DNA from: Mesorhizobium sp. LHD-90
GTDB taxonomy: Bacteria; Pseudomonadota; Alphaproteobacteria; Rhizobiales; Rhizobiaceae
NCBI RefSeq assembly: GCF_030929505.1
Contig: NZ_JAVFVV010000002.1
Span: 186,001 to 250,000, forward strand
Direction of reading: 5' to 3'
Length of the DNA stretch: 64,000 nt
Below, piece by piece: positions 15,666-23,899 of this stretch. A program made the translations under genes and the position numbers. The notes below the pieces were generated by a model. It was not told the origin of the DNA. It saw only the letters and a program-made list of their open reading frames with translations, and did no database searches. Position 1 is the first letter of the stretch. Each line of letters starts with the position of its first letter.

Positions 15666-15862
15666 GGCCTCGCCTCCGGCGGCCGTCGGTCGGAGCCTTG
15701 AATCTCCGGGCGCATCGGCACTTCCGCCGGAGCCTCACTCGCTTGGCCCGCGGTGCGGAAACATCGGACAATATTAACGCTGCGCGGTAACGACACGATT
15801 GCAGCGGGTGCCGTTTCGGTATCAAAGCCGACACAAAGGCCGGACATGCTGGGTAATATGAA

Positions 15863-17032
15863 ATGCGTAACAAGACATCCGATGGAAATTACGACGTCGC
15901 CGTTATCGGCCTCGGCGCCATGGGCAGCGCTGCGCTGTTCCACCTGGCGCGGCGCGGCGTAAAGGCCGTCGGCATCGAGCAGTTCCAGCCCGGCCACGAC
16001 CGCGGCTCGTCGCATGGCGAATCGCGGGCGATCCGGCTGGGTTATTTCGAGCATCCGTCCTATGTGCCGCTGGTGCGCCGCGCCTATGAGAACTGGCGCG
16101 AGCTCGAGCAGTTGACCGGCGAGACGGTGCTGACCGTCACCGGCATCCTGGAAGCCGGCAAACCTGGCGGCATCTTGGTCTCAGGCTCGCTCGAAGCCTG
16201 CCGGCTGCACGGGCTCGACCACGAATTGCTCGATCCGGCCGAAGTCGCGCGCCGCTTTCCCGCCATCCGGTTGCCCAACGACTATTCGGCCATGTTCCAG
16301 CCGCAGGGCGGCTTCGTGCGCCCGGATCTCGCCAACGCGCTGCATCTCGGCCTGGCGACGAAGGCCGGCGCGACGATCCTTGCGGACACCAAGGTCTTGG
16401 CGATCGAGCCGCGCGGGGCGGGGGTGCGCGTGGTGCTCGCCGACCGTGCCATCGAAGTGGGTTCGGTCGTCGTCGCGACCGGCCCGTGGATCACGGAACT
16501 TGTGCCGGAACTCAGGCCGCGGCTGTTCCTGAACCGCATGGTGCTCACCTGGTACGAACCGAAGCGACCCGAGTTGTTCGGGCTCGGAGCGCTTCCGGTG
16601 TTCGCCATCGAAGGGGAAGACGACTTTGCCTACGGCTTCCCGGATTTTGCCGGCCTCGGCTTCAAATGCGCCTCGCATTTCGGCAGTGGCCGGCTGGCAA
16701 CAGCCGACGACGCGCGCCAGGACGCAGGTCCCGCTGACGAGGCGCGAACGCGGCGGTTTCTGGAACGATATCTTCCGGACGGGGCGGGGCGGCTGAAAGC
16801 GATGAAGACCTGCATATATACGATGACGCCCGACGAAGATTTTGTCATCGACACGCTGCCAGACGATCCGCGCATCGTCGTAGCGTCGCCTTGTTCCGGC
16901 CACGGGTTCAAATTCGCCAGCGTCGTGGGCGAGGTCGTGGCTGATCTCGCCACGACGGGGGAGACGACGCGCGACATCGGCCGGTTTCGGATGGGGCGGT
17001 GGGGCAGTGCCACCGCTTACCCTCCCCCTTGA
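15863..17032 (+). CDS. solA: SolA/monomeric sarcosine oxidase-type flavoenzyme
   Basis: The 389-residue protein is a MSOX/MTOX-family amine oxidase. The dinucleotide motif GLGAMGSAA is at residues 17-25, RGSSHGESRAIRLGYFEHP matches the flavin-binding loop, and Cys317 in CIYTMTPDE is the expected covalent FAD attachment site. SGHGFKF follows it. It oxidises N-methyl amino acids such as sarcosine or N-methyltryptophan with O2, giving formaldehyde and H2O2. The last residues (AYPPP) and the stop codon are encoded by repeat element D, so the natural C-terminus has been replaced or extended. It is divergent from the zincin-like gene. Sarcosine would be the product of the dimethylglycine route nearby. 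Confidence 0.85.
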   Translation: MRNKTSDGNYDVAVIGLGAMGSAALFHLARRGVKAVGIEQFQPGHDRGSSHGESRAIRLGYFEHPSYVPLVRRAYENWRELEQLTGETVLTVTGILEAGKPGGILVSGSLEACRLHGLDHELLDPAEVARRFPAIRLPNDYSAMFQPQGGFVRPDLANALHLGLATKAGATILADTKVLAIEPRGAGVRVVLADRAIEVGSVVVATGPWITELVPELRPRLFLNRMVLTWYEPKRPELFGLGALPVFAIEGEDDFAYGFPDFAGLGFKCASHFGSGRLATADDARQDAGPADEARTRRFLERYLPDGAGRLKAMKTCIYTMTPDEDFVIDTLPDDPRIVVASPCSGHGFKFASVVGEVVADLATTGETTRDIGRFRMGRWGSATAYPPP

Positions 17033-17188
17033 GGGGAGGGTCGCGGAGCAATGAGCTCGGAACGAGCGGATTGCGAGGCGGGGTGGGGTCCGTGCTGAGG
17101 CGCCATCCTGAGGTGATCCCACCCCGCCTCGCGGCCTTCGCTTCGCTCCGACCGCTCGGCGATCCTCCCCTCAAGGGGGAGGGTGAGC
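17015..17188. repeat. Palindromic repeat element D (174 bp)
   Basis: The outer arms (17015-17042 and 17161-17188) are complementary and match those of element C, and inner arms GAGGCGGGGTGGG / CCCACCCCGCCTC flank a 30-bp centre. The element begins within the end of solA and supplies its stop codon. The rest of the gap up to 17289 holds nothing evident. Confidence 0.88.
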
Positions 17189-17288
17189 GTCGGCGCTTGG
17201 CGGAGCGAAATCGTTCGCCTGCCGCAGTGACCTTCATGGCGCGGCGTGGCATGGCGGAGCAGCGATTTCCAGGGATGCCGCCGAATTC

Positions 17289-18470
17289 ATGACTGCCGCG
17301 CCGCCTCAGACCGAAAATCCCGAAATGCCGGTGGCGGCCATCGCCGGCATCATCGCCACCGTCGCGGTGTTTGCCATCAGTCAGGGACTAAGCTATCCGC
17401 TGCTCAGCTTCATCCTGCAGCGGCAGGGTGTGTCGCCAGCCCTTATCGGCATGTCGGCGGCGATGACGCCGCTGGGGTTCATCCTGTCGTCCTTCTTCAT
17501 TCCGGCGATGTCCCGCCATGTCGGCTCGGGCCGGCTGGCGGTTTTCTGCGCGCTGTCGGCCGCCGTGTTGCTCGTGGCGATCGCCTGGCGGCAGGATGCG
17601 CTGTGGTGGTTTCCGCTGCGCTTCCTGTTGGGTTTCGCGGCCAATCCGCTCTACGTGATCAGCGAAACCTGGATGATCGCCATGGCGCCCGCCGAAAGAC
17701 GCGGCCGGCTGATGGGCGTCTACGCCTCGATCGTGTCGGCTGGCTTCGCGCTCGGGCCGGTGACGCTGGCGATCGTTGGCACCGAGGGCTGGGCGCCCTT
17801 CCTTGTCGGCGTCGCCGCTTTTCTGCTGTGCGCACTGATCCTGCTTTTGGCGCTGCCGCGCCTGCCGGAAATGCAGGACGAAAAGCCGCCGACCTCTGTC
17901 GCGGGTTTCGTACTGGTGGCGCCGCTGCTGCTGTTCGCCGTGTTCACGGCGGCGGCCTTCGAGCAGGCGCTGCTGGCGCTGTTTTCCGTCTATGGCGAAG
18001 CGCATGGCAGTTCGGAAACGCGCATCGCCACGCTGCTTGCCGTCTTCATCGCCGGCAATGTGGCGCTGCAGATTCCGCTCGGGGCGCTGGCCGAGCGCGT
18101 CGGCGCGATAAAGGTCATGCTGCTCTGCGCCGTGGTGGCCGTCGGCGGCTGTGCGCTTCTGCCGATGCTGCTTGCCTCGTCCTTGATCTGGCCGGTCGCC
18201 TTCGTCTGGGGCGCGGTCGCCTTCGGCATCTACACGATGGGCCTGATCATGCTCGGCGAGCGTTTTTCGGGGCCGATGCTGATGACCGGCAACGCCGCCT
18301 TCGCGCTCGTCTGGGGCCTTGGCGGTATTGCCGGCCCGCCGGTCACTGGGGCGATCATGGATCTGATCGGGGTCGAGGGTCTGCCTTTGGCGCTCGGGCT
18401 GCTGTGCGGATCGCTTGTTGTCTGCATCCTGGCGGGTCTCGCCCTGCCGAAGCGGGGAGCAAGCGCGTGA
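17289..18470 (+). CDS. MFS transporter, first of a tandem pair
   Basis: The 393-residue protein has twelve predicted membrane helices in two related halves. The loop after helix 2 and the segment AERRGRLMGVYAS, following the SETWMIA stretch, fit the YfcJ/YcaD-like drug and sugar efflux branch of the major facilitator superfamily. The substrate is unknown. Its sequence is closely similar to that of the next gene along the whole length (for example SQGLSYPLL versus AQGLSYPLF), so the two arose by tandem duplication. The genes overlap by GTGA, implying translational coupling. The pair begins about 100 bp after repeat D. Confidence 0.85.
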   Translation: MTAAPPQTENPEMPVAAIAGIIATVAVFAISQGLSYPLLSFILQRQGVSPALIGMSAAMTPLGFILSSFFIPAMSRHVGSGRLAVFCALSAAVLLVAIAWRQDALWWFPLRFLLGFAANPLYVISETWMIAMAPAERRGRLMGVYASIVSAGFALGPVTLAIVGTEGWAPFLVGVAAFLLCALILLLALPRLPEMQDEKPPTSVAGFVLVAPLLLFAVFTAAAFEQALLALFSVYGEAHGSSETRIATLLAVFIAGNVALQIPLGALAERVGAIKVMLLCAVVAVGGCALLPMLLASSLIWPVAFVWGAVAFGIYTMGLIMLGERFSGPMLMTGNAAFALVWGLGGIAGPPVTGAIMDLIGVEGLPLALGLLCGSLVVCILAGLALPKRGASA

Positions 18471-19636
18471 CCGGACAGCCCGGCGACGGGTCACGCGTGA
18501 ACTGGGCAGGGCTCGCGGGCGTCACCGCGGCGCTCGCCGCGTTCGGTGCGGCGCAGGGACTGAGCTATCCGCTGTTCACCATCCTGATGCAACGGCAGGG
18601 CATCTCGTCATCGCTGATCGGCCTGTCGGCGGCGATGATGCCGCTCGGCCTGATCCTGTCGGCCTCGCTGGTGCCGGCGGCGGTGGGGCGCTTCGGGGCG
18701 CGCAATCTCGCGGTCGGTTGCGCCATTTCGGGCGGCCTCTGCCTGTTGGCGGTCGGTGCGCTGCAGAACGAGTTCGCCTGGTTTGTCATCCGCTTCCTGA
18801 TCGGCTTCGTCATCAATCCGCTCTATGTGCTGGGTGAGGTGTGGGCGCTGTCGCTGGCGCCGCCGGCGCAGCGCGGCCGCGTCATGGGCGTGTTCAACGC
18901 CGTGATGGGCGCCGGCTACGCCCTCGGCCCGCTGGCCTTGACCGTGGTCGGCGCCGACGGTTGGCCGCCGTTCCTCGTCGGTGTCGCCGCCTTCGCCGCC
19001 TGCGCGGCGGTGTTAGCCATGGTGTCGTCGCGGCTCACCGGATTTGAAAAGGACGGGGAGCTTTCCGGCGGCCTGCCGTTCTTCGTGCGCGCCGCGCCGG
19101 CGCTGCTGCTGGCTGTTCTCGTTGCGGCGGCGGCCCAGCAAAGCACCTATTCGCTGATGCCTGTGTTCGGCGCCTCCTTCGGCCTGGCCGAGGCGACGCT
19201 GGCTGCGCTGATCACCGCGCTGTCGTTCGGCAACATCGTGCTGCAGGTGCCGCTCGGGCTTGCCGCCGAGAAAGCGGGCGCGCGTTTCATGATCGTCTTC
19301 TGCGCGCTGGCGACGGCGTGCTGCGCACTGCTGCTCGGGCCGCTGATCCACACGCTGTTCGTCTGGCCGCTGCTGGTGGTGATGGGTGGCGTCGGCTACG
19401 GCGTCTACACGATGGCGCTGGTCGAACTCGGCAACCGCTTCAAGGGATCGGCGCTGGTGGCCGGCAATGCCGCCTTCGCGCTCCTGTGGGGTGTCGGCGG
19501 CATCGTCGGGCCGCCGAGCGCGGGCGGACTTATGCAGGCGATCGGGCCCTACGGCCTGCCGGCGGTGATCGCCGGCCTGACCGGGTTTCTGGCCGCCTTC
19601 GCGCTCTACCGGTCGGCGCGCCGCCGCTGGACTTGA
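18467..19636 (+). CDS. MFS transporter, second of a tandem pair
   Basis: The gene starts at the GTG of a GTGA overlap with the preceding stop, with GGGGAG a few bases before, and encodes 389 residues with twelve predicted membrane helices. It is a paralogue of the upstream transporter: NPLYVLGEVWALSLAP aligns with NPLYVISETWMIAMAP, and the C-terminal GNAAFALLWGVGGIVGPP with GNAAFALVWGLGGIAGPP. The substrate is unknown. A frame that runs through both genes from 17246 exists, but only its second half is coding. The two proteins could form separate pumps or a heteromeric arrangement; monomers are usual in the family. Confidence 0.85.
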   Translation: MTGQPGDGSRVNWAGLAGVTAALAAFGAAQGLSYPLFTILMQRQGISSSLIGLSAAMMPLGLILSASLVPAAVGRFGARNLAVGCAISGGLCLLAVGALQNEFAWFVIRFLIGFVINPLYVLGEVWALSLAPPAQRGRVMGVFNAVMGAGYALGPLALTVVGADGWPPFLVGVAAFAACAAVLAMVSSRLTGFEKDGELSGGLPFFVRAAPALLLAVLVAAAAQQSTYSLMPVFGASFGLAEATLAALITALSFGNIVLQVPLGLAAEKAGARFMIVFCALATACCALLLGPLIHTLFVWPLLVVMGGVGYGVYTMALVELGNRFKGSALVAGNAAFALLWGVGGIVGPPSAGGLMQAIGPYGLPAVIAGLTGFLAAFALYRSARRRWT

Positions 19637-19668
19637 ACGTGCCGGTTCGGCTCGGCTACAGTCCCGCC

Positions 19669-19791
19669 ATGATCCACGCCCGGCAGGACAGAGACCGTCA
19701 TGCCTCGACGCCGTCGAGCCGGACGATCCATGCCGAGTTGCTCAGGCTCTGCGCCCGCATCGGCTATTCGCCCCACGCCCTCCGTCGCTGA
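19669..19791 (+). CDS. Possible small ORF, 40 aa
   Basis: A short frame between the MFS pair and the aminotransferase encodes a His/Arg-rich peptide ending LCARIGYSPHALRR. No good ribosome-binding site is seen, and I do not recognise it. It is listed because the rest of this 203-bp gap holds nothing else. Confidence 0.22.
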   Translation: MIHARQDRDRHASTPSSRTIHAELLRLCARIGYSPHALRR

Positions 19792-19839
19792 ATTCGTCCC
19801 GGCGGTTGCCGGATAAATTCAAGGATTGGAGACAAGCCA

Positions 19840-21222
19840 ATGACTTACCAGAACTATTCGCTGAAGCAGTTGCAGCAGATCGACGCCGCGCACCATCTGC
19901 ATCCGTTTACCGACCACAAGGAACTGCGCAGCGCCGGCAGCCGCATGATCGTGCGTGCCGACGGGCCGTTCATCTACGATTCAGAAGGCAACGAGATTTT
20001 GGACGGCATGGCCGGCCTGTGGTGTGTCAATGTCGGCTACGGCCGCGAGGAACTGGCGGAAGCCGCTTACAGGCAGATGAAGGAGCTGCCCTATTACAAC
20101 GCCTTCTTCCGCTGCTCGACGCCGACGCCGATCCTGCTCGCCAAAAAAATCGCCGAACTCGCGCCGAAGGGCGTCAACCAGGTGTTCTTCGGCTCGTCCG
20201 GTTCGGAATCCAACGACACGGCGCTGCGCATCGTACGCCACTACTGGGCACTGGAGGGCAAGCCGGAAAAGAACCGCATCATCTCCCGGAAAAGCGCCTA
20301 TCATGGCTCGACCATCGCCGGCACGTCGCTGGGCGGCATGGATCTGATGCACGGGCAGCTTGGCGGCGCGGTGCCCAACATCGTGCACGTGATGATGCCC
20401 TATTCGTTCGAGCTTTCGCTGCCCGGCGAGAGCGACCACGAGTTCGGCCTGCGGGCCGCGAAGGCGGTCGAGGACGCAATCCTCGAAGCCGGGGCCGACA
20501 AGGTGGCGGCCTTCATCGGCGAGCCGGTGATGGGCGCTGGCGGCGTAAAAATCCCACCGGCGAGCTATTGGCCGGAGGTGCAGCGCATCTGCCGCAAATA
20601 CGACGTGCTCTTGATGCTCGACGAGGTGATCACCGGCTATGGGCGCACCGGCAACTGGTTCGCCGCCGAGACCTACGGCATCGAGCCGGACACCATCACC
20701 ACCGCCAAGGCGCTGACCTCCGGCTACCTGCCGCTGTCGGCGCTGCTGGTCGGCGACCGCATCGCGCACACGCTGGAGGAAAAGGGCGGCGAGTTCCATC
20801 ACGGCTACACCTATTCCGGCCATCCGGTCGCCTGCGCGGTCGGTCTCGCCAATCTCGAGATCATCGAAAAGGAGGGACTGGTCGAGCGGGTGCGCGACGA
20901 CACCGGGCCGTATTTCGCGAAAATGCTCAAGGAGCGGGTGGCCGGCCATCCGCTGGTCGGCGAGGTGCGTAGCGTCGGCCTGATGGGCGCCATCGAGATC
21001 GTCAAGGACAGAGCGACTCGCGAGCGCTATCTGCCGGCCGGCAGCGCCGCGGTCATGGTGCGCGACCACGCGGTCAATTCCGGCCTGATGATGAGGGCGA
21101 CCGGCGACACCATGATCCTGTCGCCGCCGATCATGTGGACGCGCGACACCGTCGATCTCGCCGGCGAGCGCATTGTCAAGGCGCTGGACATGGCGCTGGC
21201 CGACCTGCGCAAGCGGGACTGA
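19840..21222 (+). CDS. Class III omega-aminotransferase, PLP-dependent
   Basis: The 460-residue protein has the class III aminotransferase plan. FFGSSGSESNDTALR binds the cofactor phosphate, LMLDEVITGYGRTG carries the Asp that contacts the pyridine nitrogen, and TTAKALTSGYLPLSA contains the Schiff-base Lys. Length and the N-terminal HHLHPFTDHKEL segment match the pyruvate-dependent putrescine/beta-alanine/taurine group. The amino donor cannot be fixed from sequence. GGAGACA precedes the ATG. It follows the MFS pair on the same strand, and an AhpD-like gene follows 76 bp later, so the cluster may handle an imported amine. Confidence 0.85.
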   Translation: MTYQNYSLKQLQQIDAAHHLHPFTDHKELRSAGSRMIVRADGPFIYDSEGNEILDGMAGLWCVNVGYGREELAEAAYRQMKELPYYNAFFRCSTPTPILLAKKIAELAPKGVNQVFFGSSGSESNDTALRIVRHYWALEGKPEKNRIISRKSAYHGSTIAGTSLGGMDLMHGQLGGAVPNIVHVMMPYSFELSLPGESDHEFGLRAAKAVEDAILEAGADKVAAFIGEPVMGAGGVKIPPASYWPEVQRICRKYDVLLMLDEVITGYGRTGNWFAAETYGIEPDTITTAKALTSGYLPLSALLVGDRIAHTLEEKGGEFHHGYTYSGHPVACAVGLANLEIIEKEGLVERVRDDTGPYFAKMLKERVAGHPLVGEVRSVGLMGAIEIVKDRATRERYLPAGSAAVMVRDHAVNSGLMMRATGDTMILSPPIMWTRDTVDLAGERIVKALDMALADLRKRD

Positions 21223-21298
21223 ACGGCCGCACGGCTTGAAATCTCCAGGGGCGGAGCGGCGGCTCCGCCCCAACTATTTCCAAACCGGAGGGAAATGA

Positions 21299-21709
21299 AT
21301 GTCGGGCAAGGCGCTGGTGGGATTGGTCGAATACGAGATGGCAAGCGCCGAGGTGCGCGCCGTCTACGACGACATCATGGAAACGCGGAAGTCCGACTGG
21401 ATCAACAATTTCTGGAAGGTGCTGGCGCACGATCCGGTGCTGCTGAAGCGCACCTGGGAATCGATCAAGCAGGTGATGGCGCCGGGTGCGCTCGACCCGC
21501 TGACCAAGGAACTGATCTACATCGCCGTGTCGGCGACCAATGGCTGCGAATACTGCACCTATTCGCACACCGCCTCGGCGCGCGCCAAAGGCATGACGGA
21601 AGAGCAGTTCATGGAATTGCTGTCGGTGGTTGGCATGGCCAAAGAAACCAACCGCCTGGCCAATGCGTTGCGGCCTCCGGTCGATGTGCAGTTCCAGCCA
21701 AATGATTGA
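21299..21709 (+). CDS. Carboxymuconolactone decarboxylase/AhpD-like protein
   Basis: The 136-residue helical protein has the AhpD-type redox motif CEYCTYSHT (Cys-x-x-Cys with a His three residues on) at about residues 81-89, preceded by a conserved Lys-Glu-Leu-Ile helix. Such proteins act as small peroxidase or disulfide-relay enzymes, or as true gamma-carboxymuconolactone decarboxylases; presence of the CxxC favours the redox type. GGAGGG lies just before the start. It probably shares a transcript with the aminotransferase. The partner reductant is not visible nearby. Confidence 0.82.
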   Translation: MSGKALVGLVEYEMASAEVRAVYDDIMETRKSDWINNFWKVLAHDPVLLKRTWESIKQVMAPGALDPLTKELIYIAVSATNGCEYCTYSHTASARAKGMTEEQFMELLSVVGMAKETNRLANALRPPVDVQFQPND

Positions 21710-21753
21710 GTGAGCCGGACGTTCGACATCGAAAAATTGAGGGACGCCGATTG

Positions 21754-22122
21754 ATGGCCAAACGCAGCACGAAACGTCTTCACGGCGCGACCACGCTGGC
21801 ATCCGACCTGATGCTGGCGCCGATGGTGATGTGGATGCGGCTGCCGCTGCTCGCCGCCGAGGCGAAGGCAGGTCCCGCCGGCGTCGAGACCATGCGGGCC
21901 GTTACCGAGAAAAGCCTGGCAGTGGCGCAGGGCGTGGCCGCGGCACAGGTCTCGATGGCTGGCGCGGCCATGCGGTTCTGGCCGGAACTGTTATCGGGGC
22001 GCACGCCCTCGATGCTGACCGGCGTGGCAGCCGAGCAGGCGCTGCACGCGGCGCTCAAGCCGATCGGCACGAAGGTGAAGGCCAACTATCGCAGGCTCAG
22101 CGCGCGCTCGCGGGACGCATAG
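21754..22122 (+). CDS. Hypothetical helical protein, possibly phasin-like
   Basis: The 122-residue protein is Ala-rich and basic at both ends, with long amphipathic helices and no signal peptide. Its size and composition resemble phasin-like granule proteins, but no diagnostic motif is present and I do not assign a family. The ATG at 21754 is taken; an in-frame TTG extension to 21706 overlaps the preceding stop. It is 44 bp after the AhpD-like gene on the same strand and converges on the HdeA-like gene. Confidence 0.55.
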   Translation: MAKRSTKRLHGATTLASDLMLAPMVMWMRLPLLAAEAKAGPAGVETMRAVTEKSLAVAQGVAAAQVSMAGAAMRFWPELLSGRTPSMLTGVAAEQALHAALKPIGTKVKANYRRLSARSRDA

Positions 22123-22182
22123 ATACGTCCGCGCCCGATCTGCCGGATCGAATTTCTACCGAAGAGGTTTGACCCTCAAGGA

Positions 22183-22479
22183 TCAGGCGCCCGATACTTC
22201 CTTGACGGCGTTGAGCACGCTCATCTCGGAGTTCTCCTGGCAGTAGGTGACCGTGTCGCTCACCGTCTTCCCGAGCACGTCCGGGTCCATGGAAAGCTCC
22301 TCGGCGGTGCCGGCCGTGTAGCCCGCGACCCAGGTCAGGATGAAGGAAACCTCGTCGGGTTTCATGCTCAACAGTTGCGCGCAGGTGATGGTCGACATGT
22401 CGACCGGCTCCGACGAAGCAGGCGTGGCGAGGCTCGCGACGGCCAACAGGCCGAGCGGCGCAAGGCGCAGGAATTTCAT
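22183..22479 (-). CDS. HdeA/HdeB-family periplasmic protein
   Basis: The 98-residue protein begins with a signal peptide (MKFLRLAPLGLLAVASLATPASSE). The mature part has the HdeA pattern: a first Cys in TITCAQLLSM, the aromatic helix FILTWVAGYTAG and a second Cys in VTYCQENSEMSV, which can form the family disulfide. HdeA proteins are acid-activated periplasmic chaperones in enteric bacteria; in alphaproteobacteria the role is less clear. GGGGGAA precedes the ATG at 22479. It is convergent with the phasin-like gene. Confidence 0.75.
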   Translation of the reverse strand: MKFLRLAPLGLLAVASLATPASSEPVDMSTITCAQLLSMKPDEVSFILTWVAGYTAGTAEELSMDPDVLGKTVSDTVTYCQENSEMSVLNAVKEVSGA

Positions 22480-22616
22480 CGATAGTTCCCCCAGAGACAA
22501 CGCGTAGTTGCGTCGCCGCTGTTCATAGCGCAGCGGAAGCCCGCTGGAAATCGGTCGCGGAGCAGGGGTGAGGGATATCAACGAATATCGTGGTTAACAA
22601 ACCGGCCAAAGCCAAA

Positions 22617-22648
22617 ACCGCGCCTTTCGGTGAGCGAAAGGGCGCGGT
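22617..22648. repeat. GC-rich hairpin in a 374-bp gap
   Basis: ACCGCGCCTTTCG (22617-22629) pairs with CGAAAGGGCGCGGT (22635-22648) with one bulged G and a 5-base loop. On the minus strand it is followed by TTTTGG, so it could act as a weak terminator. No convincing gene is seen from 22480 to 22853; short frames there lack ribosome-binding sites. Confidence 0.5.
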
Positions 22649-22853
22649 CTTGCCAAGGTCACGCATGGCCTTCGCGACGCAATACACTGCGAAGATGACG
22701 GCTCCGGTACGCAATACCTGATCCGGAGCATGAGAGCGGCTGCGAGGACCGTTCTGGTTTGTTTGTACGCGGACAATCTTACTGCAGGGTTAGCGAGAGC
22801 TTAAGCAAACCTAAACATGGGCGTTTTTGGGCTTAACAAGATGCTCTCCGCGA

Positions 22854-23738
22854 TTACCCAACGTCACCGCGCAGCATGCGGACGATGCCGGAAAAATCGT
22901 CGCTGGCATGGCCGAGCCCGGAGAACAGCGCATAGAGTTGCGCCGCCTGCGCTCCGAGCGGCGTGGCGACGCCGGACGCCTGCGCGGCCTCCTGCGCGAG
23001 CTTCAAATCCTTCAGCATCAGCGCGGCGGCAAAACCCGGCTTGTAGTCGCGGTTGGCGGGCGAGGTGGGCACCGGGCCGGGGACCGGGCAGTAGGTGGTC
23101 AGCGACCAGCATTGCCCGGAGGAGGTGGAGGCGACGTCGAACAGCGCCTGGTGGGTGAGCCCGATCTTCTCGGCGAGCACGAAGGCCTCGGCGACGCCGA
23201 TCATCGATATGCCGAGGATCATGTTGTTGCAGATCTTCGCCGCCTGACCGGTGCCGGCCTCGCCGCAATGCACGATGCGGCCGGCCATCGGCTTGAGGAT
23301 GGGTTCCGCCCTGGCGAAGGCTTCAGCGCTGCCGCCTGCCATGAAGGTCAGCGTGCCGGCGGCCGCGCCGCCGGTGCCGCCGGAGACCGGCGCGTCGACC
23401 GATAGCAGGCCGCGCCGCGCCGCGATCGCATGCGCTTGCCGAGCCGATTCGATGTCGATGGTCGAACTGTCGATCAGCAGCACGCCATCGCCGAGTTGCG
23501 GGATAATGTCCTCATAGACCGAGATGACATGTTTTCCGGCCGGCAGCATGGTGATGACGATATCGGCATCCTTTACCGCCGCATGGGCGTTGGCCATGAC
23601 CGTCACGCCGTGGTCCTTCGCCGTGGCGAGGTTTTCCGGCACGAGGTCGAAGCCCTGTACCGTGTGGCCGGCCTTGACGAGATTGGCCGCCATCGGGTTG
23701 CCCATGTTGCCGAGGCCGATGAATGCGATGGTGGTCAT
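22854..23738 (-). CDS. mmsB: 3-hydroxyisobutyrate dehydrogenase
   Basis: The 294-residue protein is a beta-hydroxyacid dehydrogenase. FIGLGNMGNPMAANL is the NAD-binding motif, DAPVSGGTGGAAAGTL the substrate loop, and GQAAKICNNM contains the catalytic Lys. The overall sequence, including the S-SGQCW segment, fits the MmsB group, which oxidises 3-hydroxyisobutyrate to methylmalonate semialdehyde in valine catabolism. It is followed upstream in the same transcript by an acyl-CoA dehydrogenase suited to the isobutyryl-CoA step. The enoyl-CoA hydratase and hydrolase of the pathway are not in the window. Confidence 0.9.
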   Translation of the reverse strand: MTTIAFIGLGNMGNPMAANLVKAGHTVQGFDLVPENLATAKDHGVTVMANAHAAVKDADIVITMLPAGKHVISVYEDIIPQLGDGVLLIDSSTIDIESARQAHAIAARRGLLSVDAPVSGGTGGAAAGTLTFMAGGSAEAFARAEPILKPMAGRIVHCGEAGTGQAAKICNNMILGISMIGVAEAFVLAEKIGLTHQALFDVASTSSGQCWSLTTYCPVPGPVPTSPANRDYKPGFAAALMLKDLKLAQEAAQASGVATPLGAQAAQLYALFSGLGHASDDFSGIVRMLRGDVG

Positions 23739-23770
23739 GTGGGGTTCTCCGGGGCAGAAGGGTCAAGTGC

Positions 23771-23899
23771 CAGTAGGCAATAGGCGGTAGGGGAAACAAG
23801 AAACGATCGAGGGAGGATCTACGGAGCCGGCAACTCGCGAGCGAAAGGAGATAGTCCCCATTCTATCGCTACTGCCGACTGCCTATTCCCTACTGCCTA
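23771..23899. repeat. Palindromic repeat element E
   Basis: The left arm CAGTAGGCAATAGGCGGTAG at 23771 faces the right arm ending at 23899 (CTGCCTATTCCCTACTGCC), with mismatches. It occupies the gap between mmsB and the acyl-CoA dehydrogenase, and the stop codon of the latter lies in its last bases. It is a different family from elements A-D. Confidence 0.65.

Noticed and set aside
17246-18466. A single frame running through both MFS genes (796 residues)
   Set aside because: The first half reads antisense-like Arg/Gly-rich sequence in the wrong frame of the first transporter; only the part from 18467 is coding.
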